Shown piece after piece: positions 1 through 10,038 of a stretch of DNA of 64,000 bases. Made by a program: the position numbers and the translations under genes. The stretch's first letter is position 1; every line of letters starts with the position of its first letter. The stretch is taken from assembly GCA_017468435.1 (NCBI GenBank), contig JAFUIP010000014.1, positions 124,001-188,000 on the forward strand. Reading direction: 5' to 3'. Origin of the DNA: Bacteroidales bacterium (GTDB taxonomy: Bacteria; Bacteroidota; Bacteroidia; Bacteroidales; UBA1402). The notes beneath the pieces were generated by a model that saw only the letters and a program-made list of their open reading frames with translations, was not told where the DNA came from and made no database searches.

Positions 1-2
1 CC

Positions 3-3000
3 TCACAATCGACCAACATAAAAGACATTATCGGTAGCAAGAATTCCGAAGAAACACTGACCCTCGTGGCCGGTGGCGGACGCGGTTACAAGGGTTTGCC
101 CGAGTATGTAGAAGTTGCTAATACCTACGTGTTGCTGCGTAGTACAGACAGAGAATATCCCATCGCTCACCGCGTGTATGGCGGCGGTAACTTGTCGAAA
201 GTCGGAAATACCTTGGTAGATGCTTACGAAGGTAACTACGGACGTATTTTCGGTGGCACGCACGGTGTACTGACCCGCTCTGTTGCCGATGCTCAAACTT
301 CGTACGATATCGTGGCTTCTGTCATCAACGTGCATAACGACTTGAAAAACGAAAGCATGGATATCTTCGGTGCCGGTGCCAACAGCGGTGCCACAGACAC
401 CACCACCATCAACCTTTACGGCGGTACGGTGAACGATGTGCACGGCGGCGCATTCACCGAAGGTTACACGGCAGTAACCTACATCAATGTACCGGATAGC
501 TCTACCGCAAAAGTCAATGCTTTGTTTGGCGGTGGTTTGGGAGAAGATGAATGGCGTCCCTGCGACGTTGGCGTATCTAACATCATCTATGCCACGGACG
601 AACGCGAAGCTAGCGTAGATTTGGGTATTTACGGCGGTAACCACACGGCCCGCGTCACCAAGAACACCAACATTACCATCAGCGCCACGGTGAAGGATGT
701 ACACGGAGATATCAGCCCTGTATATGGCGCAGGATTGGGAGAACTTACCGTATCGGGATTCACCAAGATCAATTTGCAGAATGGCGCCAAGGTTTCTACT
801 GTATTCGGTGGCGGCGCAAAAGGAAAAATCTACAATCATTATAGTTTCTACACCGGCCCGGAAGCCGGTACCGATGCTGTGCAAACGGCGGTTAACGACT
901 TCTATTCAGCAAATCCCGGCCGTCACGCCAACTGGAAAAACAACAAAACAGACAATACAATTATTACCATCGACTCGGGCGCTGTCGTTACCAAGAATGT
1001 GTATGGCGGTGGCGAAGGTAATCTGGCTTACGTGAGCGGAAAGACCCACGTGAAGCTGCTTGGCGGTAGCGTAGCGGGCGATATCTACGGTGGTGGTGAT
1101 GCCGGTGCCATGCCTTGTATGGTTGACACCACCAATGGAGCTATCAATGATCAATTGAGCGGACAAGTCATCGAGGCATACTGTCAGATTGATGGCGGCG
1201 AGGTACGCAATGTATTCGGCGGAGGTTTCCAAGGCGACACGGAAGGCAACACGCGAGTAAGCATAGGTAAACTTAACGGAGCAACGTTCACCAACGGAAA
1301 GCCCACCATCCAGCGCAGCGCATACGGTGGCGGTGAAATGGCCAAGGTGAGTGGAACTTCTACGGTAGATATGTATCAGGGTTATGTGGGTTACGAATAT
1401 GTAGATGGAGATTTCGTGGCCTTGCTCGACCTTAAGGATGCGAACGATAATTTGCTCAAGGAAAATGGTAACCTCTATGGTGCCGGATATGGTGAAGGTG
1501 CCGTGGTGATGCAGACTTTCGTAAATCTTTACGATGGTGTTATCCGTAATGGCCTTTATGGTGGTGGTGAAATTGCTGCCGTCGGTATTGGTGCCACCAA
1601 ACTGGAGAATGAAAAATATGTCCTCGATACTTCTGAGCCGTTTGTGGCCGGCAAGACCCACGTGAGAATGTATGGCGGCAAGGTGGAAGGCGATGTATTC
1701 GGTGGCGGACGCGGATTCAGCTACGACCTTACCGGTAACCAGGTGACGGGTAAGATTTACTACACCGATGGTTATGTATTCGGTGCCACCGACGTGGAAA
1801 TTTACCGCGGTGAAATCGGTACGATTGCTTCTGTGCGCGAAGGCCATGGCAATGTATTTGGTGGTGGTAACATCGGTTATGTGTATAGCCAGGGTGACAT
1901 TTCTGACGGATCCGACGGCAAGGAAAAAGGACATTACTACTTTGAAGGCGAACGTACCGAAGACTGCCGCGTACATATCACCGCACGTTGTATGGTCACT
2001 GCCGATGAAGGTGTCACCATCAATGAGCACTCATATACGAAGGGTGAATACGTTACCACGGAAGACTTGAACACGCTGACATTTGGAGACGATGAATGGG
2101 ACAAACTCGACACAAAAGGTCTCACCATCCGCAATGCCGTATTTGCCGGAGGTAATGTATCGTCGGGTAGCGATAAGATCTACGCCAACGCGGTGACTGT
2201 TTACGGAAATGCCACGGCCGCAGTGGTGGATGTATATGCAAAAGACTTTATCAGCCTTGGTGGCGAGCACGTGGGTGGTCTGTATGGCGACGGAAACCTT
2301 ACTTTCGTGGATGGTTATCGCGAGCTGAACATCACCAACTATGGTACCGACTACTACAACTTGTCGGAGACGCTGACTTACGAAGATTATCAGAATCTTC
2401 CCGAACGCGAAAAACAGTATTACGCACTGATCTATCTACCAAATGAAGTTATCGAGTTTACCCATAACAATGGCCACAGAAACATCAAATTCTACTACGA
2501 ACAACATACCGACGATTATCCCATAGAAGTGCAACAATCGGCCTACGAAACCATGCTGACGGCCTGGAATGCCAACATGGAAGCCAAATGGGAAAAAGAC
2601 GGCGATGAATATAAAGCCAAGGAAGCCATCAATGAAGGTGGATTCTCTTATGTTGCCGGCGCCACGCTCTCTAAAGACGCATACAACGCGATGTTGGAAG
2701 AATGGGAGAAAAGCATGACCGACAAGTGGGCCATAAAGGGTGAATGCTCCATCACTGCCGGCCGTATGATGAACACCGTGCAACGTGCCGACTTCTGCGG
2801 TATCTTCGGTAGCCGTATTCTCTTGCATGGCGCTCAAGACCGTGTGCCCGACGTGGTGGACTACACCAACTACACCATCAACCGTTTGGGTGAACTTTCG
2901 CTCAACAGAGTAAGAAAAGACCAACCCGACGAACATGGCAACTACTTCGGTATCTACAACGTGGTGAACTTGCTCGGCGCCCTTACTTCTGACATCAAAT

Positions 3001-6000
3001 TCGACGACCCGCACGAATATCTCGACGAAAACGGTGATATCGTCGTCAGCAAGGATGCCGTAGGAGACACCATTTCTTACCGCCAATACAAGGAAACGAA
3101 CCTCGGAAACCGCACCAAAAACACCGCCGTTGCCGAGAACATGGTAGCTCAGGCTTCCGGTGTGTTCTTGGAAATTGTGGATTCTATCAGTCCCGACAAA
3201 TCGAAGAAATTCTATGGCCCCATTACCGGTATTATCCAACTCGACCTTATCAACGTGGAACCCGGCGAAGGTGGTGGTTACGTATATGCAGAAAACATTC
3301 ATGGTAAAGCTACTTTGGACGAGAATAAGTTGGTACAATCCATTCTGTCTGATGCCAATGCCGGTGCCATTACCCGAAAGGCCTACTCTTACAGCGAAAC
3401 AGAATTCATGGATTACCAGTCTTCCGGAAACTTTGTCAATAAGGATCCGAAGAAACGCATCGTGGACGATTGCTTCCCGCGTGGTGGCTACTACATACCT
3501 GACGAAGACGGATTCTCAACGGCTCACTATTGGTATGTGCGTGGTGATTTCTATGTCTATGACCAATATCTGTCGGCTTATACAGGCGCGGCTCAGGCTT
3601 ATACCCAAACGGTGAACATTCCGCTCACCATCACGGCCGGCTCCGACGGACAGATTGAACTGATCAGTATCAAAGACAACTTGCATGCCGACTTCGTGGG
3701 ACTTCCCTACAAGGATGGCATTCTCACCGCCGCCGACAGCATAGAAGTAAGAGGCGTTACCTACGGCATGAACGACCCCATCAGCTACTGGGATTGGTCG
3801 CAACTGCCCACGGCCGAACAGATTTACTTTACCGAAACCATGAACTATGTGGCCGTGAACAACGCCACCATCGGAGGCACCGAGTACAAAAAGGGCGACG
3901 TGCTGAGCCCGACGAATTTTGAAGCGCTCAAGAATGCTCATTCGCATGGTTTCGTCATCGAAGGCGAAGGCACGGAACCGATAGAGATGGCTACGGATAC
4001 CATTTTCCGCATCACCAACGAACTCTCGCACGAAGCCGGTTACTTGCTTACTTTCGACATCACCAACCCCTTGGCTTGGGACGATTATTATACCAAACTG
4101 AGCAAGGAGGGCGATAAGGTAACGAGCATTCTGGAAACGGAATATCTGAAGAAGACTGAATCGGAAAGAGAAGGATACATCGAAGGCCCGACCTTGCTTT
4201 GTAACCAAAGTGGTATCTACGGACAACGCTTCTACGAATTGGATGCCATTGTCGATAAGAATGTCTTCGATTCGAAGAGCAATATTTCTAACGATATCTG
4301 GAACAACCCGCTCTATACACCCACTGCAACGCAAGCCTCATTCGAACCGGCTTATGTGGCTACGGGCGAAGTGACCTTCAACTACGATGGTAAAGAATAC
4401 CACATGTTTGAAAGCAGTTACATCTCAAAAACAATGTACGATACTTTGGCTTCTTCCGGACAAACCGAGGCTCAAACCATGTTCCAGCCGGCCTATCTCT
4501 GTACCAATACCATCGAAGTGGCCGACAAGGTTTATATCATCAGCGGAGAACTGATTTCAGAGGCTCGCCATACGGAGCTTGATGATGCCACAAGCGTTGC
4601 GGGCAATACTTTCATGTATCAAAAGAGCATTGGCAATTATTTCAGCCAGGCTTACGTTTGTACGGCAGAGGGTATGTATGGTGGTAAATTCTTCGAAGAT
4701 ACAAAGAACTACGATGCCCTGAGTTTCTGCGGACTTCCCAGAGCGGAACGAAATGCTGTCAACAACAATGGCAAAGATGTATTCATGTTCAACTACGATG
4801 CTCTCGACCTATTGATTGCTGATTTCGATCCCGACAAGAGAAAGTATGGCGACACTTACGCCGAAAGACAGCCTGTTGACTTTGAAGCTACTTATATAGG
4901 CGAAACCAAAACCGCCAAAAGGAAAGTATTGGACGGTCTTGGAAACTACAACGGAGCAATCGAAGATTTCGAATTGAACAACAATGCCAAATTGACTCGC
5001 GTACAGTACGAACTCCTGCTCAACGAAAAGTCGCACTACTTCCCCATTGTGGTTGATAAAGCCAAGGCAACGACGTATTACGTTGTTCGTGAGGAATTCC
5101 AAAAGGCCAATGTTTATTATCCTGTAGGAAGAAACATCAGCCAGGAAATGTACGAAACGCTTTCAGCCGAACAGCAGAGCAAGATCAATGTTTACGATAC
5201 GACTGAAGATTCTTGTCCTATCAGGGCAGACGGCACCTATTATTTCTGCGTTGAAGATTTCGTAAAGAACAAGACAAGTGACGAGCAGCCCACCCAGACC
5301 ATCCTAGCGGGTTCGATTATTTCAGAGGCTGCCTATACAGCATTGCCCAACTATCAGACTCACTTTATGGTGCACGGACATTCTCCGGTGGAAACTTCTA
5401 CGCTGTATGTATCGCGCGAATCTGACATTCTCAACCTGAACGAAGACCGCGTCATCACGGTTGAATACAAATACACCTACAAAGAAGGTGATGCTGAAGG
5501 TACCAGCTACGAAACCTACGCCGAAAAGCACGTGGTGAATATTCACGTTCAGTTCAAGAGTGGCTTGCCCACCATTGGCGAAGTGACGCCTCCTGCCACG
5601 GTATTGCCTAACTCGGTGGTTGGTTTGTCTGTGCCTTCGGTTACCAAGGGTGCTTACGAAATCCTCGGCGGTGGATGGGAAATGTACGAAACGCTCTCCG
5701 ATGCCAACGAACACAAGAATGGCGTTGCCTACAAGAACAATGCTACTCCGATGTATTGGTATCAGAACAATTACTACGTGGCTTATTTTGCCAAGACTTA
5801 TCTTGGAAAGGCTTATTCTAACCCTGTTCCCTTCTCGGTGGCCAACTACCATCGCATAGGCGAAGTGATGAACCACGACCAACGTATGTTTATCGACCAT
5901 AAGGATGTGGACCGCGCCAGCAAGATTTACATTGATGCAGCCCAATATCCTTACACCAGCATTGCGGGCGAACATCATGTGCTTGAAAAGCCTGACGGCA

Positions 6001-8525
6001 GAAAAGACGAAAAGAACGACCTGGATTACTTCTACGATTTGTATCTGGAAACGAAGGCTGGTCAAACGACGCCTCAGCCCACGGCCAAGGATAATACGCC
6101 TTACGTGTTTAACCCGAGAATCAGGAATGCCGAAAACTTGGAATTCTTCTTGCGCAGCGATATCGAGCCGAGAAAATACAAGGGCAATTGGACTCCGATT
6201 GGCGCAACGGCCGAAACGGCTTTTGCCGGCAAGCTTCATGGTAACGGATACACCATCAACAACTTGGATAAGTCGCTCTTCGGATATTTGACCGACAGTG
6301 TTTACAATCTTGGTGTGATGGGTAGCTTCACCGGCGGTGGTGTGGCCGATGTCAGCAGCGATAAGGGCTATGCCGAAAACTGTTGGGTTTACACCACGGG
6401 AACACCCACGGGCTACGCTATTTTCGGCAACAATGTCGGAACCATCAAGAACAGCTACTATTGCGCCGACAACGCCTTCACCGAAGATGGCCAAGCCATC
6501 AAGGAAACAAGAACCGACTTCGAACAAGGCGAGGTGGCTTATCAGCTCAACCACTTCTATTTGAACAAGCGTTACAGCGACAACACGCCAAGCATCAACA
6601 CCAACGCTTACAAGTATCTGATGCTGGATGTTGCCAACAATACGCTGAGCAAACAGGAAGGTTATTACACCGACGAACACGTTATTTACGAATTTGCCGA
6701 TGCCAAGAGATCTTATGTAGAAGACTATTATGCCGATGGCGACTTTATCTATGCCAATGGTGAAATTCCTCTGACCGTGAACGAACGTCTCGACGAAGAA
6801 GACAAGATGTACTACCCCATTTATCCGGACGATTACATCTTCTTCGGTCAGCGTCTTTCTTACAAAGAAGATTCGCACAACGATTGGCCCGCACGCATCA
6901 AGAAGAGAACCAATGACGAAGGTCAGGAACGTATTCTGCGTGCCGGCGATGAAGCCAACCGTGTATATCGTGCGCCAGCCTACTACATGAACAAGGTAAA
7001 GAGAGAAGCTTACTTCAATAGCAATGCGGTGTTTGTGGATGAATACAATGGCACGCTCGTCGATCATAACATGACGGCCATAGACTTTACCGGATACAAC
7101 GACAATACCTACGGAAGCGGCCACATGAACGGTGTGTTCCACCTGCCCATCCTCGACTTCGAAGGCCTGAGCAGCATCAGCATCGACAACTTGACGCCTA
7201 ACTTACTCGTTTATGCAGATCCGGCCGACACGAAGACCTACGCTGTTTTGAAAAATTATTTGGAAGAACCGGTTTTGGCCTTCGACGAAGATTATGACTT
7301 TGCCGGCGCTTATTGGCGTGTACCCAAGGTAAGCGAAACGCTCCACGGCCACTTGGTTGACAAATCTGGCGAGGGATTCATCGCTACCCGTGACCATTTC
7401 TTGGTGGACAAGGAAAACTTCAACGCGCCTATAAGCTATACCTTTGCCACTAAGAAGGCCAACGATGCTGACAAAGACTACCTGATGTGGTATCAACGCA
7501 CGCCCGATCGCTTCGCCAACCACGACAACAAAGGCTGGGATGTTGTATGTCTTCCCTTCACGGCCGGTATGGTCACCACGCACCAGAAGGGAGAAATCAC
7601 GCACTTCTATGGCGACGATGCCACCATGCACGAATATTGGTTGCGGAAGTTCGTAGGATTTGCCTCTACGATGAAAGGCGGAAAGGCTGTAGATGTAGCC
7701 ACCTTTGTACGTCCTGCTGCTGTAGTCGGAAATGAGTACACGCGCGTCAACTCCTTCCTTTACGATTATTACTACAACAGATACGACGATGCCAACGCCG
7801 ACGACTACATGGATCAGAAATATCTGAATTATTATAAGGGTGAAAAGACCTACGAAGACTACGCTTACCTGACGGCCCAAACGCCTTACATTGTAGCTTT
7901 CCCGGGCAAGACCTACTACGAATTCGATATGTCGGGTCAGTTCGTGGCAGAGCACACGGCCTCGCCGATTAACCAGCTGGAAACCCAGGTAGTCACCATG
8001 ATTTCTGACGCAGGTGCGGTCATTGCCGTGAGCGACGATGAAAATCGCAAGTCTGAGGTAATGAACGGCTACCAGTTTGTCGGAACCTACCAGAAAGAAT
8101 CGCTGACGACTCAGCATTACCTGATAGACGCGGCCGGTGCCTCGTTCGATGCCGTAAAACAAGCTTCCATTGACAATGGTTCTGCCCTGTCTGTACCTTT
8201 CCGTGGTTACATTGTAGGTCCTGCCGCTGTTTCTTCGGCTCAGGCTTCGGTTAAGAGCATCTACATCGGTGGTGCCGGCAACGAAGAAGAGCAGCAAGAG
8301 GAAATTGGCAAAGACCAGGAAAAGAACGGCAGCATCACCATCTATGGCAAGAAGAACAAGATTTACATCGAATCGACCTTAGACCACGACACCACGGTTG
8401 TTATCTACAGCATCAGTGGACAAATCGTGAAACGTGTTCATGTAAAAGCCGGAGGCAAGAAGGTGGTGGAAATGCCCTCGCGCGGTATCTACATCGCCAA
8501 CAAACAGAAGGTTTCAGTGGTATAA
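3..8525 (+). CDS. Giant glycine-rich surface protein, 5' end outside window, type IX-style tail
   Basis: The frame is open from the window edge, so the gene starts upstream; 2840 residues are visible. The first third is built of repeats around the motif (V/I)(Y/F)GGG, such as VYGGGNLSKV and DIYGGGDAG, spaced by short strand-like segments, which suggests a beta-helix or beta-solenoid. The middle (about 2640-5345) carries degenerate units with a G-x-x-(I/L)-S-x4-Y-x2-L core. At about 6120-6480 there is a GLUG-like stretch (AFAGKLHGNGYTINNL). The last ~65 residues resemble a T9SS type A sorting domain (VVIYSISGQIVKRV, then GIYIANKQKVSVV). Inferred role: very large secreted surface protein, perhaps an adhesin. 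A catalytic domain was not recognised. Its function is unknown. Stop is TAA at 8523-8525. Confidence 0.85.
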   Translation, partial: SQSTNIKDIIGSKNSEETLTLVAGGGRGYKGLPEYVEVANTYVLLRSTDREYPIAHRVYGGGNLSKVGNTLVDAYEGNYGRIFGGTHGVLTRSVADAQTSYDIVASVINVHNDLKNESMDIFGAGANSGATDTTTINLYGGTVNDVHGGAFTEGYTAVTYINVPDSSTAKVNALFGGGLGEDEWRPCDVGVSNIIYATDEREASVDLGIYGGNHTARVTKNTNITISATVKDVHGDISPVYGAGLGELTVSGFTKINLQNGAKVSTVFGGGAKGKIYNHYSFYTGPEAGTDAVQTAVNDFYSANPGRHANWKNNKTDNTIITIDSGAVVTKNVYGGGEGNLAYVSGKTHVKLLGGSVAGDIYGGGDAGAMPCMVDTTNGAINDQLSGQVIEAYCQIDGGEVRNVFGGGFQGDTEGNTRVSIGKLNGATFTNGKPTIQRSAYGGGEMAKVSGTSTVDMYQGYVGYEYVDGDFVALLDLKDANDNLLKENGNLYGAGYGEGAVVMQTFVNLYDGVIRNGLYGGGEIAAVGIGATKLENEKYVLDTSEPFVAGKTHVRMYGGKVEGDVFGGGRGFSYDLTGNQVTGKIYYTDGYVFGATDVEIYRGEIGTIASVREGHGNVFGGGNIGYVYSQGDISDGSDGKEKGHYYFEGERTEDCRVHITARCMVTADEGVTINEHSYTKGEYVTTEDLNTLTFGDDEWDKLDTKGLTIRNAVFAGGNVSSGSDKIYANAVTVYGNATAAVVDVYAKDFISLGGEHVGGLYGDGNLTFVDGYRELNITNYGTDYYNLSETLTYEDYQNLPEREKQYYALIYLPNEVIEFTHNNGHRNIKFYYEQHTDDYPIEVQQSAYETMLTAWNANMEAKWEKDGDEYKAKEAINEGGFSYVAGATLSKDAYNAMLEEWEKSMTDKWAIKGECSITAGRMMNTVQRADFCGIFGSRILLHGAQDRVPDVVDYTNYTINRLGELSLNRVRKDQPDEHGNYFGIYNVVNLLGALTSDIKFDDPHEYLDENGDIVVSKDAVGDTISYRQYKETNLGNRTKNTAVAENMVAQASGVFLEIVDSISPDKSKKFYGPITGIIQLDLINVEPGEGGGYVYAENIHGKATLDENKLVQSILSDANAGAITRKAYSYSETEFMDYQSSGNFVNKDPKKRIVDDCFPRGGYYIPDEDGFSTAHYWYVRGDFYVYDQYLSAYTGAAQAYTQTVNIPLTITAGSDGQIELISIKDNLHADFVGLPYKDGILTAADSIEVRGVTYGMNDPISYWDWSQLPTAEQIYFTETMNYVAVNNATIGGTEYKKGDVLSPTNFEALKNAHSHGFVIEGEGTEPIEMATDTIFRITNELSHEAGYLLTFDITNPLAWDDYYTKLSKEGDKVTSILETEYLKKTESEREGYIEGPTLLCNQSGIYGQRFYELDAIVDKNVFDSKSNISNDIWNNPLYTPTATQASFEPAYVATGEVTFNYDGKEYHMFESSYISKTMYDTLASSGQTEAQTMFQPAYLCTNTIEVADKVYIISGELISEARHTELDDATSVAGNTFMYQKSIGNYFSQAYVCTAEGMYGGKFFEDTKNYDALSFCGLPRAERNAVNNNGKDVFMFNYDALDLLIADFDPDKRKYGDTYAERQPVDFEATYIGETKTAKRKVLDGLGNYNGAIEDFELNNNAKLTRVQYELLLNEKSHYFPIVVDKAKATTYYVVREEFQKANVYYPVGRNISQEMYETLSAEQQSKINVYDTTEDSCPIRADGTYYFCVEDFVKNKTSDEQPTQTILAGSIISEAAYTALPNYQTHFMVHGHSPVETSTLYVSRESDILNLNEDRVITVEYKYTYKEGDAEGTSYETYAEKHVVNIHVQFKSGLPTIGEVTPPATVLPNSVVGLSVPSVTKGAYEILGGGWEMYETLSDANEHKNGVAYKNNATPMYWYQNNYYVAYFAKTYLGKAYSNPVPFSVANYHRIGEVMNHDQRMFIDHKDVDRASKIYIDAAQYPYTSIAGEHHVLEKPDGRKDEKNDLDYFYDLYLETKAGQTTPQPTAKDNTPYVFNPRIRNAENLEFFLRSDIEPRKYKGNWTPIGATAETAFAGKLHGNGYTINNLDKSLFGYLTDSVYNLGVMGSFTGGGVADVSSDKGYAENCWVYTTGTPTGYAIFGNNVGTIKNSYYCADNAFTEDGQAIKETRTDFEQGEVAYQLNHFYLNKRYSDNTPSINTNAYKYLMLDVANNTLSKQEGYYTDEHVIYEFADAKRSYVEDYYADGDFIYANGEIPLTVNERLDEEDKMYYPIYPDDYIFFGQRLSYKEDSHNDWPARIKKRTNDEGQERILRAGDEANRVYRAPAYYMNKVKREAYFNSNAVFVDEYNGTLVDHNMTAIDFTGYNDNTYGSGHMNGVFHLPILDFEGLSSISIDNLTPNLLVYADPADTKTYAVLKNYLEEPVLAFDEDYDFAGAYWRVPKVSETLHGHLVDKSGEGFIATRDHFLVDKENFNAPISYTFATKKANDADKDYLMWYQRTPDRFANHDNKGWDVVCLPFTAGMVTTHQKGEITHFYGDDATMHEYWLRKFVGFASTMKGGKAVDVATFVRPAAVVGNEYTRVNSFLYDYYYNRYDDANADDYMDQKYLNYYKGEKTYEDYAYLTAQTPYIVAFPGKTYYEFDMSGQFVAEHTASPINQLETQVVTMISDAGAVIAVSDDENRKSEVMNGYQFVGTYQKESLTTQHYLIDAAGASFDAVKQASIDNGSALSVPFRGYIVGPAAVSSAQASVKSIYIGGAGNEEEQQEEIGKDQEKNGSITIYGKKNKIYIESTLDHDTTVVIYSISGQIVKRVHVKAGGKKVVEMPSRGIYIANKQKVSVV

Positions 8526-8541
8526 TCATCAAAGTACAGCT

Positions 8542-9792
8542 TTACCGGCTTTCAAGCTTCCATTTAACCGGTAAGACTAACGACAACTCCACAGCGTTTG
8601 GACCCAAGTAGTGCAAACGCTGTGTGTAGTTTCGTTTGTAGGCTTTTCCACCGCGCTCGGGCACACCGTAAGGACGAGCCACCGAATACAGATACGCAAA
8701 CGACAACGAGAACTGCAAGTGCAGACGATCGTCGAAGATGGGCCAAGCGTAGCGATAATCGGCCGCCACGGCCGCGAATTCGCCCTGCCATCCCTGATAA
8801 TTACGCTCAAAATCGTAGTAGCCGAACGAAGCGCTCATCCCCACGGAATGCCCCTCCAAGCGATCTTCGTAGCTGCGGGCGCGTTCGGCGCCGAACCAAT
8901 AATGCGCATCGACCGCCCACGACAACAATTGAAAACAGTGCTTATGGTCGGCAGCACGCCACAGCCAAGGATAAGAATAACCCAAGCCCATAGACCAAGT
9001 ATTTCCGAGCGCAACATCCACACCCACGTTCGCCAATGGACACAAAAGATTCGAACTCAGGTAAAAGATTTCGCGACTTTCCCTCCATGATTGAACCGCG
9101 CGCTGCGGAATCCTCAACTCTGACAAGACAAGCCCAGACGAGTCGGCAGAAGACCCAGGCCACTCAGACGAGTCGGCAGAAACCCCAGACAGCTCAGACG
9201 TCACTTCCAATGAGGCCAGCGGGCCGGCGGGCAGCATTTCCGTCTGGCGACGATACACCAAACAAACGGCCGCATGACGCAAACGTCGATAATACTTCTC
9301 GTACAAAAAAGGATAAACGTCCAATTGCTGCAATCGCCATTTCTTAGTGCCTACATTGACATCCGCATCGAGCACCGCCAGCACTTTCTGACACATTTCC
9401 TCCGACAAAGACTTATCTTGAAGCAGACAAATCCGCAGCGCGAGCCAATTCTCCCCAAGCGATCGACACAGAATCTTTTCGTTCCACTCAGGATAAGAAC
9501 CCACCAAGTAAGCCTTCACGGATTGCACGCGTTTGCCAGCCAAATACAAGTTGTGCTCGTACACGCCTTCCGGAGAAGCCCCCGCTATCACCACCACCGA
9601 ATCTACCGAAGACACATCGAGGCGTTGTAACAATGAATCCAGGTTTGCGAGCGACCCGGCATTTTCCATGTAAGTTGCATCAATGCGATAATCGTCAAAG
9701 CGAAAATGGATCAAGGCTGCGGTGTCTGCTATGTGAGCATACGACATCGTCAACGTTATAAAACATACAGATAAAACAAAGAGTCTTTTCAT
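8542..9792 (-). CDS. Envelope protein with OmpA-like N-terminal part and DUF3575-type barrel
   Basis: The 416-residue protein has a signal peptide (1-19, MKRLFVLSVCFITL...). Residues 25-110 look like an OmpA/peptidoglycan-associated fold (HFRFDDYRID, then IAGASPEGVYEHNLYLAGKR). Residues ~245-416 resemble DUF3575, an outer-membrane barrel family often found near Mfa/FimA fimbrial genes in Bacteroidales; no fimbrillin is visible here. The start at 9792 is preferred over an in-frame upstream codon because it begins the signal peptide and lies downstream of a good promoter. A short internal duplication gives ADSSEWPGSSADSS (205-219), encoded by a 16-base direct repeat at 9135-9150 and 9165-9180. 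It converges on the giant gene with a 16-base gap. Confidence 0.75.
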   Translation of the reverse strand: MKRLFVLSVCFITLTMSYAHIADTAALIHFRFDDYRIDATYMENAGSLANLDSLLQRLDVSSVDSVVVIAGASPEGVYEHNLYLAGKRVQSVKAYLVGSYPEWNEKILCRSLGENWLALRICLLQDKSLSEEMCQKVLAVLDADVNVGTKKWRLQQLDVYPFLYEKYYRRLRHAAVCLVYRRQTEMLPAGPLASLEVTSELSGVSADSSEWPGSSADSSGLVLSELRIPQRAVQSWRESREIFYLSSNLLCPLANVGVDVALGNTWSMGLGYSYPWLWRAADHKHCFQLLSWAVDAHYWFGAERARSYEDRLEGHSVGMSASFGYYDFERNYQGWQGEFAAVAADYRYAWPIFDDRLHLQFSLSFAYLYSVARPYGVPERGGKAYKRNYTQRLHYLGPNAVELSLVLPVKWKLESR

Positions 9793-9826
9793 TTTCAAGG
9801 TATCAGATTCGGTAAAGATTTCGCTG

Positions 9827-9857
9827 CAAATATACAACACAAAAAAGCCGATGTCAA
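9827..9857 (-). promoter_or_regulatory. Bacteroidota-type promoter for the DUF3575-like gene
   Basis: On the minus strand TTG (9857-9855) is followed after 20 bases by TATATTTG (9834-9827). This matches the Bacteroidota housekeeping consensus (TTTG, 19-21 bases, TAnnTTTG) and lies about 35 bases before the chosen ATG. Confidence 0.7.
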
Positions 9858-9991
9858 GTTTTTGATTAAGTTTTTATTTACTTTTTATTAACACCACCAA
9901 AGATAAAGGACTTGCAAAATTCCATCACTTTTGATGAGTATTTCTCCCATTTTTCACTACTTATTGTGAGCCACTTTTCCTCTTGACTTTG

Positions 9992-9999
9992 TACCTTTG
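9992..9999 (+). promoter_or_regulatory. -7 element (TACCTTTG) for the metal permease gene
   Basis: TACCTTTG fits TAnnTTTG exactly and lies 39 bases before the ATG at 10039. No convincing -33 TTG occurs at the usual spacing, so the promoter may be weak or activated. Confidence 0.5.
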
Positions 10000-10038
10000 C
10001 GAAGTCTATTACGTTACATCATTAACCAAAGAATCATT

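Noticed and set aside
5322..7142. Long open frame (606 codons) on the minus strand inside the giant gene
   Set aside because: It lies antisense to a clear coding frame, its translation is rich in Val, Phe and His as expected of a shadow, and it has no motif or promoter.
9036..9347. 103-codon plus-strand frame with repeated SRQKTQATQT
   Set aside because: It is the complementary reading of the ADSS repeat in the DUF3575-like gene, without promoter or start signal.
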